From Planctomycetota bacterium (lineage in GTDB: Bacteria; Planctomycetota; Planctomycetia; Pirellulales; Pirellulaceae): DNA of 38,036 bases. The stretch lies in contig JAPOIJ010000026.1 in NCBI GenBank assembly GCA_029979005.1, forward strand, positions 1-38,036. The letters run 5' to 3'. The position numbers and the translations under genes were made by a program. Below, in pieces: positions 1 through 8,800 of the stretch (positions are counted from its first letter, which is position 1; every line of letters begins with the position of its first letter). The notes under the pieces were generated by a model that searched no databases, was not told the origin of the DNA, and was given only the letters and a program-made list of their open reading frames with translations.

Positions 1-3
1 CCA

Positions 4-1056
4 ATGCCCGTTGACCGCGGGATTGATCTGAGGACAATCCAGTGGGAATCAACCAAATTAATTGAAAGCCGCCACGTGAATGATTTTCTCAGCTTAAATA
101 ACGGATCTCAAATTCCAACCCTTGGCCTGGGCATGTGGAAAATCGAAAAAACAATTCTTCCCGGATTGGTCGAGGAAGCCGTCAACATTGGCTATCGACA
201 CTTCGACTGTGCATGTGATTATGGAAATGAGCAGCAAGTTGGGGAAGGGCTTCAAACCGCGATGAAAACCGGACTCTGTAATCGCGAAGACCTGTGGATT
301 ACCTCCAAGCTATGGAACACCTACCATGCTGCAGAACACGTTGGCCCGGCGCTTCAAAGATCACTCGATGACCTCCAGCTGGACTATCTCGATCTTTACC
401 TAATTCATTTTCCCATCGCCTCAAAATTCGTCCCTTTTGAACATCGTTATCCGCCAGAATGGTTTTATGACCCCGATGCTGAATTCCCTAAAATCGAAAT
501 CGACCCTGTACCAATTCGTGAAACCTGGGAGGCGATGGAAGCACTGGTTTCGCAAGGACGAGTAAAGAATATTGGCATCTGCAATTTTAACTGCTCGTTA
601 ATTCGGGATCTGCTTTCCTATGCAAAAATCCGCCCCTCCGTTCTTCAGGTGGAACTGCACCCTCGATTGACTCAGGAAAAACTCCTCAAATATTGCCAAC
701 AGGAGGAGATTGCGGTGACAGGGTTTTCTCCGCTTGGAGCGGAGTCTTATTTTTCAATCGGAATGGCCGGCCCCGAACAATCGCTGCTCACCCACCCTGC
801 CATCACTAAAATTGCCAGTTCCCATGACAGAACACCAGCACAGGTGATATTGAGATGGGGAGTCCAAAGAGGAACAGCAATCGTACCCAAGACTTCCTCC
901 GCAAACCGATTGCGGGAAAATTTTTCGATCTTTGACTTTGATTTAAGCGACGATGAGATGACTGCAATCACATCGTTAAATCTCAATCAGCGTTACAATG
1001 ACCCTGGCCATTTCTGTGAAGTTGCATTCAACACCTTTTTTCCAATTTACGAGTAG
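4..1056 (+). CDS. Aldo/keto reductase (possibly 5'-incomplete)
   Basis: NAD(P)H-dependent reductase of the aldo/keto reductase superfamily, which reduces aldehydes or sugars to alcohols; the substrate cannot be told from the sequence. The (beta/alpha)8 family signatures are all present. The catalytic tetrad reads as Asp68 and Tyr73 (in FDCACDYGN), Lys102 (in TSKLWN) and His135 (in LYLIHFP). The cofactor-side motif IVPKTSSANRLREN lies near the C-terminus. The end, NTFFPIYE, resembles xylose-reductase-like members. The family homology begins only at about residue 29 (SLNNGSQIPTLGLG), so residues 1-24 may not be translated. A GTG at 76 (residue 25) is an alternative start. Only three bases precede the ATG at 4, so an upstream start outside the window cannot be excluded. 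Cytosolic, no signal peptide. Confidence 0.9.
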   Translation: MPVDRGIDLRTIQWESTKLIESRHVNDFLSLNNGSQIPTLGLGMWKIEKTILPGLVEEAVNIGYRHFDCACDYGNEQQVGEGLQTAMKTGLCNREDLWITSKLWNTYHAAEHVGPALQRSLDDLQLDYLDLYLIHFPIASKFVPFEHRYPPEWFYDPDAEFPKIEIDPVPIRETWEAMEALVSQGRVKNIGICNFNCSLIRDLLSYAKIRPSVLQVELHPRLTQEKLLKYCQQEEIAVTGFSPLGAESYFSIGMAGPEQSLLTHPAITKIASSHDRTPAQVILRWGVQRGTAIVPKTSSANRLRENFSIFDFDLSDDEMTAITSLNLNQRYNDPGHFCEVAFNTFFPIYE

Positions 1057-1309
1057 GGGGCAACCTAACCTCGCCCAAAGAACGACGTTTATCTAAAACT
1101 AGTCAACTTCAACACGTCAAATATCACCTGTCTTACCGCTTGTTTTCCGTGTGGTTTGAAACCCTGCGACCGGAAATAGGGTATCCGCCTTTGCCTGAAC
1201 CGTAGTTCACTGCGGTGTACTTCCCTATCAACAAAGCGTTAAAAGAATTAGACTTCAAACCACTAATTGAAGATCACCACGAGAACCCGCATTTCCCGGA
1301 GTATTTGAA

Positions 1310-2557
1310 GTGACAAAATTCAGCAACCGTGGTTTCTATTTTTTAAACGTCACTCAATTCCTAGGCGCTGCGAATGATAACATTCTAAAACAAGTTTTGA
1401 TTTTCGGACTTGCTGCGGGTGGAATCTGGGGCAATCAACTTGGCGAAGGCGGCCAAGGTTGGGCTTCATTATGCCTGGCAATCCCATTCGTTCTACTCTC
1501 GGGGTTTGCTGGACAATTTTCTGACAAGTTTAGCAAACGACAAGTCAGCATTTTTTCTAAATGGTCTGAAATTCTAATTGCTTTGATTGCAATGCTGGGA
1601 CTCTGGATTGGGAACGTCTGGCTAGTCTTGGCTGCACTTGTGATCATCGCGGTGCAAAGCACTTTTTTTTCACCGGCTAAATTTGGCATCTTGCCGGAAA
1701 TTATGCCAACTGAAAAACTTAGCCGAGCGAACGGCACCATCAACATGTTCACTTATGTCGCGATCATCCTAGGCAGTGCGGTCGGTGGGCCGCTTTATGA
1801 CATTTACGCTCCGAAAGATCCCGCAACAGCAATGCGGTGGCTGCCCGGTGTGGTCATTCTAGTGATCGGGATATTCGGCACGTTCGCCTCTTACGGCATT
1901 CCCAGGCTCACTGCACAGAACCCCAATCTAAAAATCAGCTATCGCTTATTCGAAAGCTACATTTCCACCTGGAAAACACTTTCAGGAACCACGCTTAAGT
2001 CTGTCATCTTGGTTTGGTCTTTCTTCTACTTAGTCGTCGCTGGCATCGCGATCCTAATCATTGCAGACTACAAAGAGCTACTCGACATCTCGGCAACCAA
2101 AACCGCTTTACTAATGGCGATCCTGGGAATTTCTACTGGTATCGGTGATTACGTGGCTGGCTGGATCTCCGGACACAAGATCCGCCCGGCTCTTATCCCA
2201 CTTGGAGCCATTGGAACGTCTGTCCCGTTCTTAACACTTGGCCTAATTCCCAATAGTTTCATTGCCGTCACAGCGTTACTTGCTGCCGGTGGATTCATGG
2301 CGGGGTTTGTCATGGTGCCCCTCCAAACGATGATTCAACAACTTGCTGGAAATGAAAAACGAGGACAAATTCTTGGGTTATGGAATTGTCTCTCTTTTGT
2401 TGGCATTATTTTCGGGAACTTCCTCTTTATTGGCCTTAAACAAATCGGCGTTCAAAGCAACCGCATCTTTATTGTTTGTGCTTTACTCACCCTTGTTTTG
2501 CTAATTGCCTATGAGTTTTGTTTGAAAAAACGATTTACCGAAGCTGTTAGCAATTAG
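1310..2557 (+). CDS. MFS transporter, LplT/Aas-like (lysophospholipid transporter type)
   Basis: Integral membrane protein of 415 residues with about 12 hydrophobic segments. The N-terminal motif FLNVTQFLGAANDN is characteristic of the LplT family, the flippase that brings lysophospholipids back into the cytoplasm. In many bacteria this module is fused to an acyltransferase/acyl-ACP synthetase (Aas). Here the chain ends directly after the last membrane helix, so no acyltransferase is attached and none is seen in the neighbourhood. The start is a GTG with a CGGAG ribosome-binding sequence eight bases upstream. The GTG overlaps the TGA of a short upstream open frame (see findings). The substrate assignment is by family only. 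Confidence 0.82.
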   Translation: MTKFSNRGFYFLNVTQFLGAANDNILKQVLIFGLAAGGIWGNQLGEGGQGWASLCLAIPFVLLSGFAGQFSDKFSKRQVSIFSKWSEILIALIAMLGLWIGNVWLVLAALVIIAVQSTFFSPAKFGILPEIMPTEKLSRANGTINMFTYVAIILGSAVGGPLYDIYAPKDPATAMRWLPGVVILVIGIFGTFASYGIPRLTAQNPNLKISYRLFESYISTWKTLSGTTLKSVILVWSFFYLVVAGIAILIIADYKELLDISATKTALLMAILGISTGIGDYVAGWISGHKIRPALIPLGAIGTSVPFLTLGLIPNSFIAVTALLAAGGFMAGFVMVPLQTMIQQLAGNEKRGQILGLWNCLSFVGIIFGNFLFIGLKQIGVQSNRIFIVCALLTLVLLIAYEFCLKKRFTEAVSN

Positions 2558-2585
2558 AAATCTAAAAATTCTGTTTTTTAGATTT
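2558..2585 (+). terminator. AT-rich hairpin downstream of the LplT-like gene
   Basis: An 11-bp perfect inverted repeat (2558-2568 with 2575-2585, loop of six bases) begins immediately after the stop codon. The U-run lies inside the 3' arm instead of following it, so it may act as a weak terminator or an RNA-stabilising hairpin. No other termination signal is seen before the next gene. Confidence 0.4.
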
Positions 2586-2737
2586 AGATTGAGAATTCTC
2601 GGCTATTGAATTCCCTTCATCATTCACAAACGAAATTTGTGAACCTACTGGGATTAGACCATTCCTTCCCTTGGAGTGATCCTAACTCTCGTGCACAGAC
2701 GGATCCCGCAAGCCCTTTTAGGTGAGCACCTTTATAT

Positions 2738-3259
2738 TTACGCCTCCAATATCTGACCTGTCGAATACAGAATCCAGAAAAATAACAGCGAGACGACAGG
2801 CACGACCAAAGTAACGCTCCCCCAAAAGAAACAACGCATTCCAGACCAGCTAGATTTCAGCCTAAAAGATAATGTTATCGAGGTAACTGAGATCAACCAA
2901 CCAATCGCTAAAAGAGCCAAATTAAATTTCGAATATGCGAAACCGAAAGCAGGCTGGGTGACGTAGTCATACGCAATGGTTGTGACGGTTACTGAAACCC
3001 ATAGGAGTGTCAAAATGCCAGCAAGGAAGATAACAAATCCAGCGATCCGTCGCTTCCACGATGTGGGGGATCCTACGACGCCAAGAAGATAACCCAATAA
3101 CAAAACACCAAGACAAATAGGAACTAACGCCAGCCCCAAAAGTCCAATCAGTACAAAGTGCAACAAAGCAGTGGCGATGGCAAGTGTCAGAAAACCAATC
3201 GTCCAAAGTAAATCAACCCACTGCACGGTTCTCAGAACAATGGCAATTAAATTTTGCAT
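2738..3259 (-). CDS. Hypothetical four-helix membrane protein
   Basis: A hydrophobic protein of about 173 residues with four to five predicted membrane helices: VDLLWTIGFLTLAIATALLH, an adjacent LIGLLGLALVPICLGVLLLG, AGFVIFLAGILTLLWVSV, a fourth after KFNLALLAIG, and a last one near LVVPVVSLLFFWILY. No catalytic motif or known family was recognised. The open frame extends three codons upstream to a GTG at 3268. The ATG at 3259 is preferred because it has a GTGAG sequence at suitable distance. It stands alone on the minus strand between two plus-strand genes. Function unknown; it is an ordinary-looking small inner-membrane protein. Confidence 0.62.
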   Translation of the reverse strand: MQNLIAIVLRTVQWVDLLWTIGFLTLAIATALLHFVLIGLLGLALVPICLGVLLLGYLLGVVGSPTSWKRRIAGFVIFLAGILTLLWVSVTVTTIAYDYVTQPAFGFAYSKFNLALLAIGWLISVTSITLSFRLKSSWSGMRCFFWGSVTLVVPVVSLLFFWILYSTGQILEA

Positions 3260-3773
3260 ACCAAACACTCACGAGAACGAAACTAAAACTAAGAGACAAT
3301 TTTCGTCTATTTCTGAATACTACAATTCACTTGGCCAAACTCAAAACCGCCCAACTATTCGGATTTGTTTCTGACAGAAAAATCCTATCTTGTTTAGTTT
3401 TTCAGATGGAATCGGCACAACTCACCAACTTGAACAGTCATTCCCAACAGAAACTCATCCACCAACACAGTAAAGTCAATCTACATCTGGTAAGTTCATA
3501 GTAATTCGGCAACCATGACTACCGAAAGCCTAAACAAACAACGTCGCCCAAGAAAGCACTACTCAAAACCAAGCCAAACACGAAAGAATTTTCAAAAGTT
3601 AATCCAAAAGAGTTTAATTCAAACGAATTTATCTAGCCTCTCCTGCCATCCTTTACTTCTTCACCAATCCCTCAGCCAGGCACAACCGATTCCGAATGTG
3701 AACAAAAAAGTGGATGGCAAACTAACTTTAAAATATATTTAGCAATCATTTTTTCTTAAGTGGATCTGCAAGC
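3260..3773. other. Non-coding gap upstream of the sulfatase operon
   Basis: About 510 bases between the divergent membrane protein and the first sulfatase. Two short plus-strand open frames (3184-3501 and 3515-3742) have no recognisable domain, low-complexity Ser/Gln/Lys-rich translations and no convincing ribosome-binding site, so they are not called. The region must hold the sulfatase operon promoter, but no clear -35/-10 pair was identified. Confidence 0.5.
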
Positions 3774-5612
3774 ATGAATTCTCACCGCAAACTGCCAGCC
3801 ATCTTCTCTTTACTGAGCTTAGTTTGTCTTACCGGTATTTCACCAATCTTTGCAGACCAGCCAAATATTGTCATTGTCATGACCGACGATCAGGGTTTTC
3901 CAGAAATCTCTGCCCACGGAAACCCAATCCTCCAGACGCCCAACCTCGACAGCTTACATCGCATGAGCCTTAGGCTCAACGACTTCCATGTTGCTCCAAT
4001 GTGTGCTCCGACGCGGGGACAACTCTTGACAGGGTTAGACGCCGCCCGCAATGGATGTATCAATGTCAGTAGTGGTCGTGGACTGTTACGTTCTGAAGTT
4101 CCCACAATCGCCAACATCTTTAAATCGTCCGGTTACACCACCGGGGTATTTGGGAAATGGCACCTCGGTGCAAATTATCCCTATCGCCCGGAGGATCGAG
4201 GATTTGATCGAACCGTTTGGTTCCCTTCTTCCCACATAGGCTCAGTCCCCGACGCGTGGGGGAATGACTACTTCGACGACACCTACGTAAGTAATGGAAA
4301 ACCAACTCACTTTCATGGTTACTGCACCGATGTCTTTTTTGATGAAGCAATGGCGTTCATGAAAAATTCAGCCAAATCAAAAACACCATTTTTATCTTAT
4401 ATCGCAACCAACACCCCTCACGGACCGCTCACCCCAAAAGCTGATGATTTTGCCGCTCTTCAAGCAATTCTTGCGCGCCCTGAATTTAAAAACACGAAAC
4501 CGAAATTAAAAGAACAACTCGCCAGATATCTCGGAATGGTTCGAAACATTGATACGAATATGGGGCGTCTACTCAAATTTCTTGCCGAGGAAAAATTGCG
4601 GGAAAATACAATCGTCATCTTCCTGACCGACAACGGAAGTACCCATGGCCCCCGTTATTTCAACGCAGGTATGCGCGGCGGCAAGACACAACTGTGGGAC
4701 GGCGGACATCGAGTTCCTTGCTTTATTAGCTGGCCAAATGGAAACCTCTCAACCAGTAGAGACATCAATGGCCTGACTCAAGTTCAGGATCTGCTGCCAA
4801 CGCTTATTGATCTTTGCAACATTCAAACAAAAGCTAAATTTAGCGGGATTAGCTTGGCACCGGTACTTCGCGGAGAATCCACTATTCCTACCGACCGCAT
4901 GCTCATCATCAATTACTCACGCATGCCTAATTTCGTCAACTACCCCACTCCATTCGCGCAGTCAATCATGCGTCGCGACCATGCGGCAGTTCTTTGGAAA
5001 ACCTGGCGATTGCTTGAAGACCGCGAGCTCTACAATCTTGAAACAGACCCCCTGCAAAAAACAAACCTGTTTGAAACGCACCCTGAAGTCGTCAAGAAAA
5101 TGCGAAAGGAATTATATGATTGGTGGGATGTAGTTGGGCCGAAGGCAAACGAACCGCAACGAATCATTATCGGTAGCGAACATGAAAATCCTACGAGATT
5201 AACCGCCTGTGACTGGCTCGACGTATTCGTGGACCAGCAGCGCCAAGTCCGACTGGGCCAACAGAAATCAGGATATTGGCTGCTAGAGGTTGCCAGAGAT
5301 GGTGATTACGAATTCGAACTCCGACGCTGGCCAAAGGACGCAGACACACCCATCAATGAAGCCATGCCCGACGGAACGGGTAAAGCACTTCCCATCAACT
5401 CGGCAAGTTTTTATTTAAGCAACCACCAGCATCTAAAAATTTCTGAAAAGCGAAGCTACGGTTTTGAAGGACTAACTCAACCGGTCAAATCGGGGGACAA
5501 AGCAATCGTGTTCAATGCTAAATTAAAAAAAGGCCCTATTGCATTACACACTTGGTTCCGCGGCGAAGATACAATTTTAAGTGCCTACTACGTGTACGTT
5601 CGTCGAAAGTAG
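3774..5612 (+). CDS. Secreted arylsulfatase (S1 sulfatase family)
   Basis: Formylglycine-dependent sulfatase that hydrolyses sulfate esters, probably on a sulfated polysaccharide. It is exported: residues 1-27 form a signal peptide ending PIFA. Calcium-binding Asp38-Asp39 are in MTDDQG. The nucleophile is Cys77 in CAPTR, the Cys-type motif matured to formylglycine. Later active-site elements are FGKWHLG, the NTPHGP histidine and the FLTDNGS Asp-Asn. The catalytic fold ends near residue 450. Residues 450-612 are an extra beta-rich C-terminal module (YWLLEVARDGDYEFELRRW) often seen on planctomycete arylsulfatases and possibly substrate- or surface-binding (inference). First gene of a four-gene operon, 27 bases before the next. 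The exact sulfatase subfamily cannot be set by eye. Confidence 0.93.
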   Translation: MNSHRKLPAIFSLLSLVCLTGISPIFADQPNIVIVMTDDQGFPEISAHGNPILQTPNLDSLHRMSLRLNDFHVAPMCAPTRGQLLTGLDAARNGCINVSSGRGLLRSEVPTIANIFKSSGYTTGVFGKWHLGANYPYRPEDRGFDRTVWFPSSHIGSVPDAWGNDYFDDTYVSNGKPTHFHGYCTDVFFDEAMAFMKNSAKSKTPFLSYIATNTPHGPLTPKADDFAALQAILARPEFKNTKPKLKEQLARYLGMVRNIDTNMGRLLKFLAEEKLRENTIVIFLTDNGSTHGPRYFNAGMRGGKTQLWDGGHRVPCFISWPNGNLSTSRDINGLTQVQDLLPTLIDLCNIQTKAKFSGISLAPVLRGESTIPTDRMLIINYSRMPNFVNYPTPFAQSIMRRDHAAVLWKTWRLLEDRELYNLETDPLQKTNLFETHPEVVKKMRKELYDWWDVVGPKANEPQRIIIGSEHENPTRLTACDWLDVFVDQQRQVRLGQQKSGYWLLEVARDGDYEFELRRWPKDADTPINEAMPDGTGKALPINSASFYLSNHQHLKISEKRSYGFEGLTQPVKSGDKAIVFNAKLKKGPIALHTWFRGEDTILSAYYVYVRRK

Positions 5613-5639
5613 AAAACCCAGAACAACAGAGTACAGCTT

Positions 5640-8600
5640 ATGCCTACTAATACAAACTTGGTTTCGATACTGGTTGCGATTACCGCAATCTTGACGACCA
5701 CGCTCAAGGCTAACGATCGTCCCAACATTTTACTTTGTATCTCCGACGATCAGAGTTATGCACACACTGGAGCCAATGGCGATCCGCTGGTACAGACACC
5801 TGCTTTTGACCGAATTGCCCGTGAAGGCCTCAGGTTCACTCATGCCTTTTGCGACGCACCCACATGCGGGCCGTCGAGATCTGCGATCCTCACGGGCCAA
5901 CACATTTGGCGATTGGAAGAAGCTGGCAATATTCACAGCACCCTGCCTGCAAAATTTTCAACTTATACGGAACTCCTAAAGAAAGCAGGTTACGCCACGG
6001 GCCATACCGGAAAAGGCTGGGGGCCCGGCCGACTTAAACCGGGAGGTCGGTCGGTGAATCCGGCGGGTGAAACTTTCAATCAAAAAAACCGCAAACCCGC
6101 CTTTCGGCAGATTCGCTCTACCGACTACGTCGCAAATTTTGAAGATTTCCTCAATCAAAAAGATACCGACCAACCGTTTTGCTTCTGGCTCGGCACCTCG
6201 GAGCCGCACCGTGGATTTCAGCCCGGAGTCGGCAAGCTGACAGGTAAGGATCCTGCCAAGGTGGTCGTTCCTAAAATATTCCCCGACAACGATATTGTAA
6301 GAAACGATATTCTCGATTATCTCGTCGAAGTCGAATACTTCGACAGCGTCGTGGGAGCAGCCGTCAAACTTCTCGAAGCTCGAGGCGAACTGGACAACAC
6401 TTTGATCGTTGTGACCAGCGACCACGGAATGCCATTCCCGCGCGCAAAAGCCAGCCTCTATGACGCGGGAACGAAAGTACCGCTCGCCATTCGATGGCCG
6501 GTTGGTGTCGCACGCCCCGGACGAGTCGTTGAGTCATTCGTCAATCTCAGCGATCTAGCTCCAACATTTCTTGAAATAGCCGGAATTAAACCAGCAGATT
6601 CCATGACTGGTAAAAGCCTTGCCGCAATCTTCAAAAACCCTTTAGCAACTGGTCGAGACGCAGCCTTTTTTGCAATGGAACGCCACGATGGCTGCCGTGA
6701 AGGAGGCAAAGGATTCCCGTGCCGAGCAATTCGCACGGACGACTATCTCTACATCCGCAATTTCAAGCCGAACCGTTGGCCATCGGGTTCGCCTGATCCC
6801 AACGTTTGTGCCCGTGCCATTCCTTTTGGCGAAATAGACAGTTCCCCAACCAAAACTTTCATGATGCAGCAGAGCGATTCGCCTGAAGTCACTCGATTAG
6901 CTCAACTGGCGTTCGGCATGCGACCTGCCGAAGAACTCTACGATTTAACCAATGATCCTCACCAGTTAGTTAACCTCGCGACAGCAGATCAGAGCCACAA
7001 AGCTCAGAAACCGCTTCGAAAAAGGTTATTCGACTACTTGAAAAAAACGGAAGATCCACGGGTAACGGGCGGCTCAATCGACTGGGATTTTTACCCGTAC
7101 TACGGAGTGGTTCACACCCAGGGATGGAGTGTCGATAAAAAAGAATCTAACTCAGCAAGCTCTCCACCGAATATTGTTTTCTTTCTGGTCGATGATTTAG
7201 GCTGGTCTGACGTTGGTTGCTACGGGAGCAATTATCATGAGACGCCGAACATTGACCGCCTCTCCAGCGAAGGTGTCCGATTTACGGATGCCTATGCAGC
7301 GTGCCATGTTTGCTCACCGACTCGGGCAAGCATCCTTACTGGCAAGTACCCAGCTACTTTAAATTTAACCGACTGGTTAAAGGGTCGTCGGGATTTTCCT
7401 TTTCAGAAATTATTGAACGCTGAAATCAACCAGCAGTTACCCAAACAGGAAGTCACCATCGCCGAAGCACTCAAAGAGAATGGATACGCGACGGCGATCT
7501 TTGGGAAATGGCATCTCGGCAGCGCCCCTACAACTCCGCTGGAACATGGGTTTGACATTCACGTCCCCAACGTTCCCTCGAATTGGCGAACCTTCCATGG
7601 CCCATTTGGAATGAATAACTTGAAAAGCAAAAAAGGAGATTATTTAACAGACCGACTCACGGATGAGGCCATCAAGTGGATTGAGAACAAGAAGGATGAG
7701 CCGTTCTTTCTCTACATGTCACACTTCGCAGTGCATGATCCGATTCAAGGACGACGAGATCTCGTGGACAAGTATTCGAAAAAACTAAAACAAATGCCTG
7801 CAACCAACTCTGCTGACTTTATTCTCGAAGGCAATCCGGACGACCCTGACACCCCAACACGAAATGAGCTCAACGCATTAATTCAGACTCGTGAATTTGC
7901 CCGCCACAAAGTGCTTCCCCGTGGCACCATTAAAATCAAGCAAAAGCAAGACAACCCGGAATTCGCAGCCATGGTTGAAGGGGTCGACCAAAGCCTCGGG
8001 CGGATCACCGCAAAATTAAAACAACTTGGACTTGATGATAATACGATTGTGATTTTCTTTTCTGACAATGGCGGCATGGCTGCGATGAATGTCGGTAATC
8101 CGAAACGGATTGTACCGGAGCAAAATATCAACAAAGCATACTCGACATCTTGCCTTCCACTTCGAGGCGCAAAAGGCTGGTTATACGAAGGCGGAATACG
8201 CGTCCCCCTAATCGTCAAATGGCCCGGCAAAGGCCAGACGAATGCTGTTTGCTCCACGCCAGTAAGCAGCATTGACTTCTTTCCAACCATTATGAGCATG
8301 GTCGGTTTAGAAGAACTAACCGGCGAGGACAAAGAAGGTGTCAACATTTCGCCCCTGCTCCTTGGAGACGCCATCAAAGCCCGATCCATTTACTGGCATT
8401 TCCCTCACTACAGCAATCACGGAATGCACAGCCCTGGAGGTGCAATCCGATCGGGCAGGTATAAGCTGTTAGAGTATTTTGAAAACGGCACCGTGCAGTT
8501 GTTTGACCTCGAAAATGATCTGGGCGAGCAGAATGATCTCTCCAAAACGCATCCGAAGAAATCTGAGGAATTGCGAAAAGATTTAGAAGAGTGGCGAAAA

Positions 8601-8687
8601 AAGGTACGCGCAAAGATGATGAAACCAAATCCAACCTTTAAGCCTGATTTGAAAGCTGAAAACTATTATCTGGACTCAAACCACTGA
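5640..8687 (+). CDS. Tandem double-sulfatase fusion, secreted
   Basis: A 1015-residue exported protein with two complete sulfatase domains in one uninterrupted reading frame. After a signal peptide (about residues 1-24), domain 1 (25-490) has metal-binding SDDQ (35-38), the Cys76 motif CGPSR, GKGWGPG (124-130), EPH (His190) and SDHGMPFP. The last resembles the N-sulfoglucosamine sulfohydrolase (SGSH) type. A short polar linker (about 499-508) leads to domain 2 (509-1000), with LVDDLGWSD, Cys558 in CSPTR, FGKWHLG, HFAVHDP and FFSDNGG, more like arylsulfatase A types. Domain 2 has no signal peptide of its own. Both active sites look intact, so the enzyme may remove two kinds of sulfate from one glycan (inference). 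It lies 27 bases after the preceding sulfatase. Confidence 0.93.
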   Translation: MPTNTNLVSILVAITAILTTTLKANDRPNILLCISDDQSYAHTGANGDPLVQTPAFDRIAREGLRFTHAFCDAPTCGPSRSAILTGQHIWRLEEAGNIHSTLPAKFSTYTELLKKAGYATGHTGKGWGPGRLKPGGRSVNPAGETFNQKNRKPAFRQIRSTDYVANFEDFLNQKDTDQPFCFWLGTSEPHRGFQPGVGKLTGKDPAKVVVPKIFPDNDIVRNDILDYLVEVEYFDSVVGAAVKLLEARGELDNTLIVVTSDHGMPFPRAKASLYDAGTKVPLAIRWPVGVARPGRVVESFVNLSDLAPTFLEIAGIKPADSMTGKSLAAIFKNPLATGRDAAFFAMERHDGCREGGKGFPCRAIRTDDYLYIRNFKPNRWPSGSPDPNVCARAIPFGEIDSSPTKTFMMQQSDSPEVTRLAQLAFGMRPAEELYDLTNDPHQLVNLATADQSHKAQKPLRKRLFDYLKKTEDPRVTGGSIDWDFYPYYGVVHTQGWSVDKKESNSASSPPNIVFFLVDDLGWSDVGCYGSNYHETPNIDRLSSEGVRFTDAYAACHVCSPTRASILTGKYPATLNLTDWLKGRRDFPFQKLLNAEINQQLPKQEVTIAEALKENGYATAIFGKWHLGSAPTTPLEHGFDIHVPNVPSNWRTFHGPFGMNNLKSKKGDYLTDRLTDEAIKWIENKKDEPFFLYMSHFAVHDPIQGRRDLVDKYSKKLKQMPATNSADFILEGNPDDPDTPTRNELNALIQTREFARHKVLPRGTIKIKQKQDNPEFAAMVEGVDQSLGRITAKLKQLGLDDNTIVIFFSDNGGMAAMNVGNPKRIVPEQNINKAYSTSCLPLRGAKGWLYEGGIRVPLIVKWPGKGQTNAVCSTPVSSIDFFPTIMSMVGLEELTGEDKEGVNISPLLLGDAIKARSIYWHFPHYSNHGMHSPGGAIRSGRYKLLEYFENGTVQLFDLENDLGEQNDLSKTHPKKSEELRKDLEEWRKKVRAKMMKPNPTFKPDLKAENYYLDSNH

Positions 8688-8800
8688 CTTTTCAAAAAAT
8701 TCAAATAACCTAAAGTCTTCATCCATCTACTTACTATTCAAACAACGTGTCTAATCAAGATTAAAGAGTCGCTTGCTACTTGATTAATTGGATTCCTTCT

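Noticed and set aside
3184-3742. Two plus-strand open frames upstream of the sulfatase operon (3184-3501, 3515-3742)
   Set aside because: Low-complexity translations, overlap with the minus-strand membrane protein at one end, no ribosome-binding site and no domain.
8780-8800. TTG start for the DUF1552 gene
   Set aside because: The ATG at 8801 gives the standard twin-arginine start of this family; the extra seven residues would place a non-signal sequence before it.
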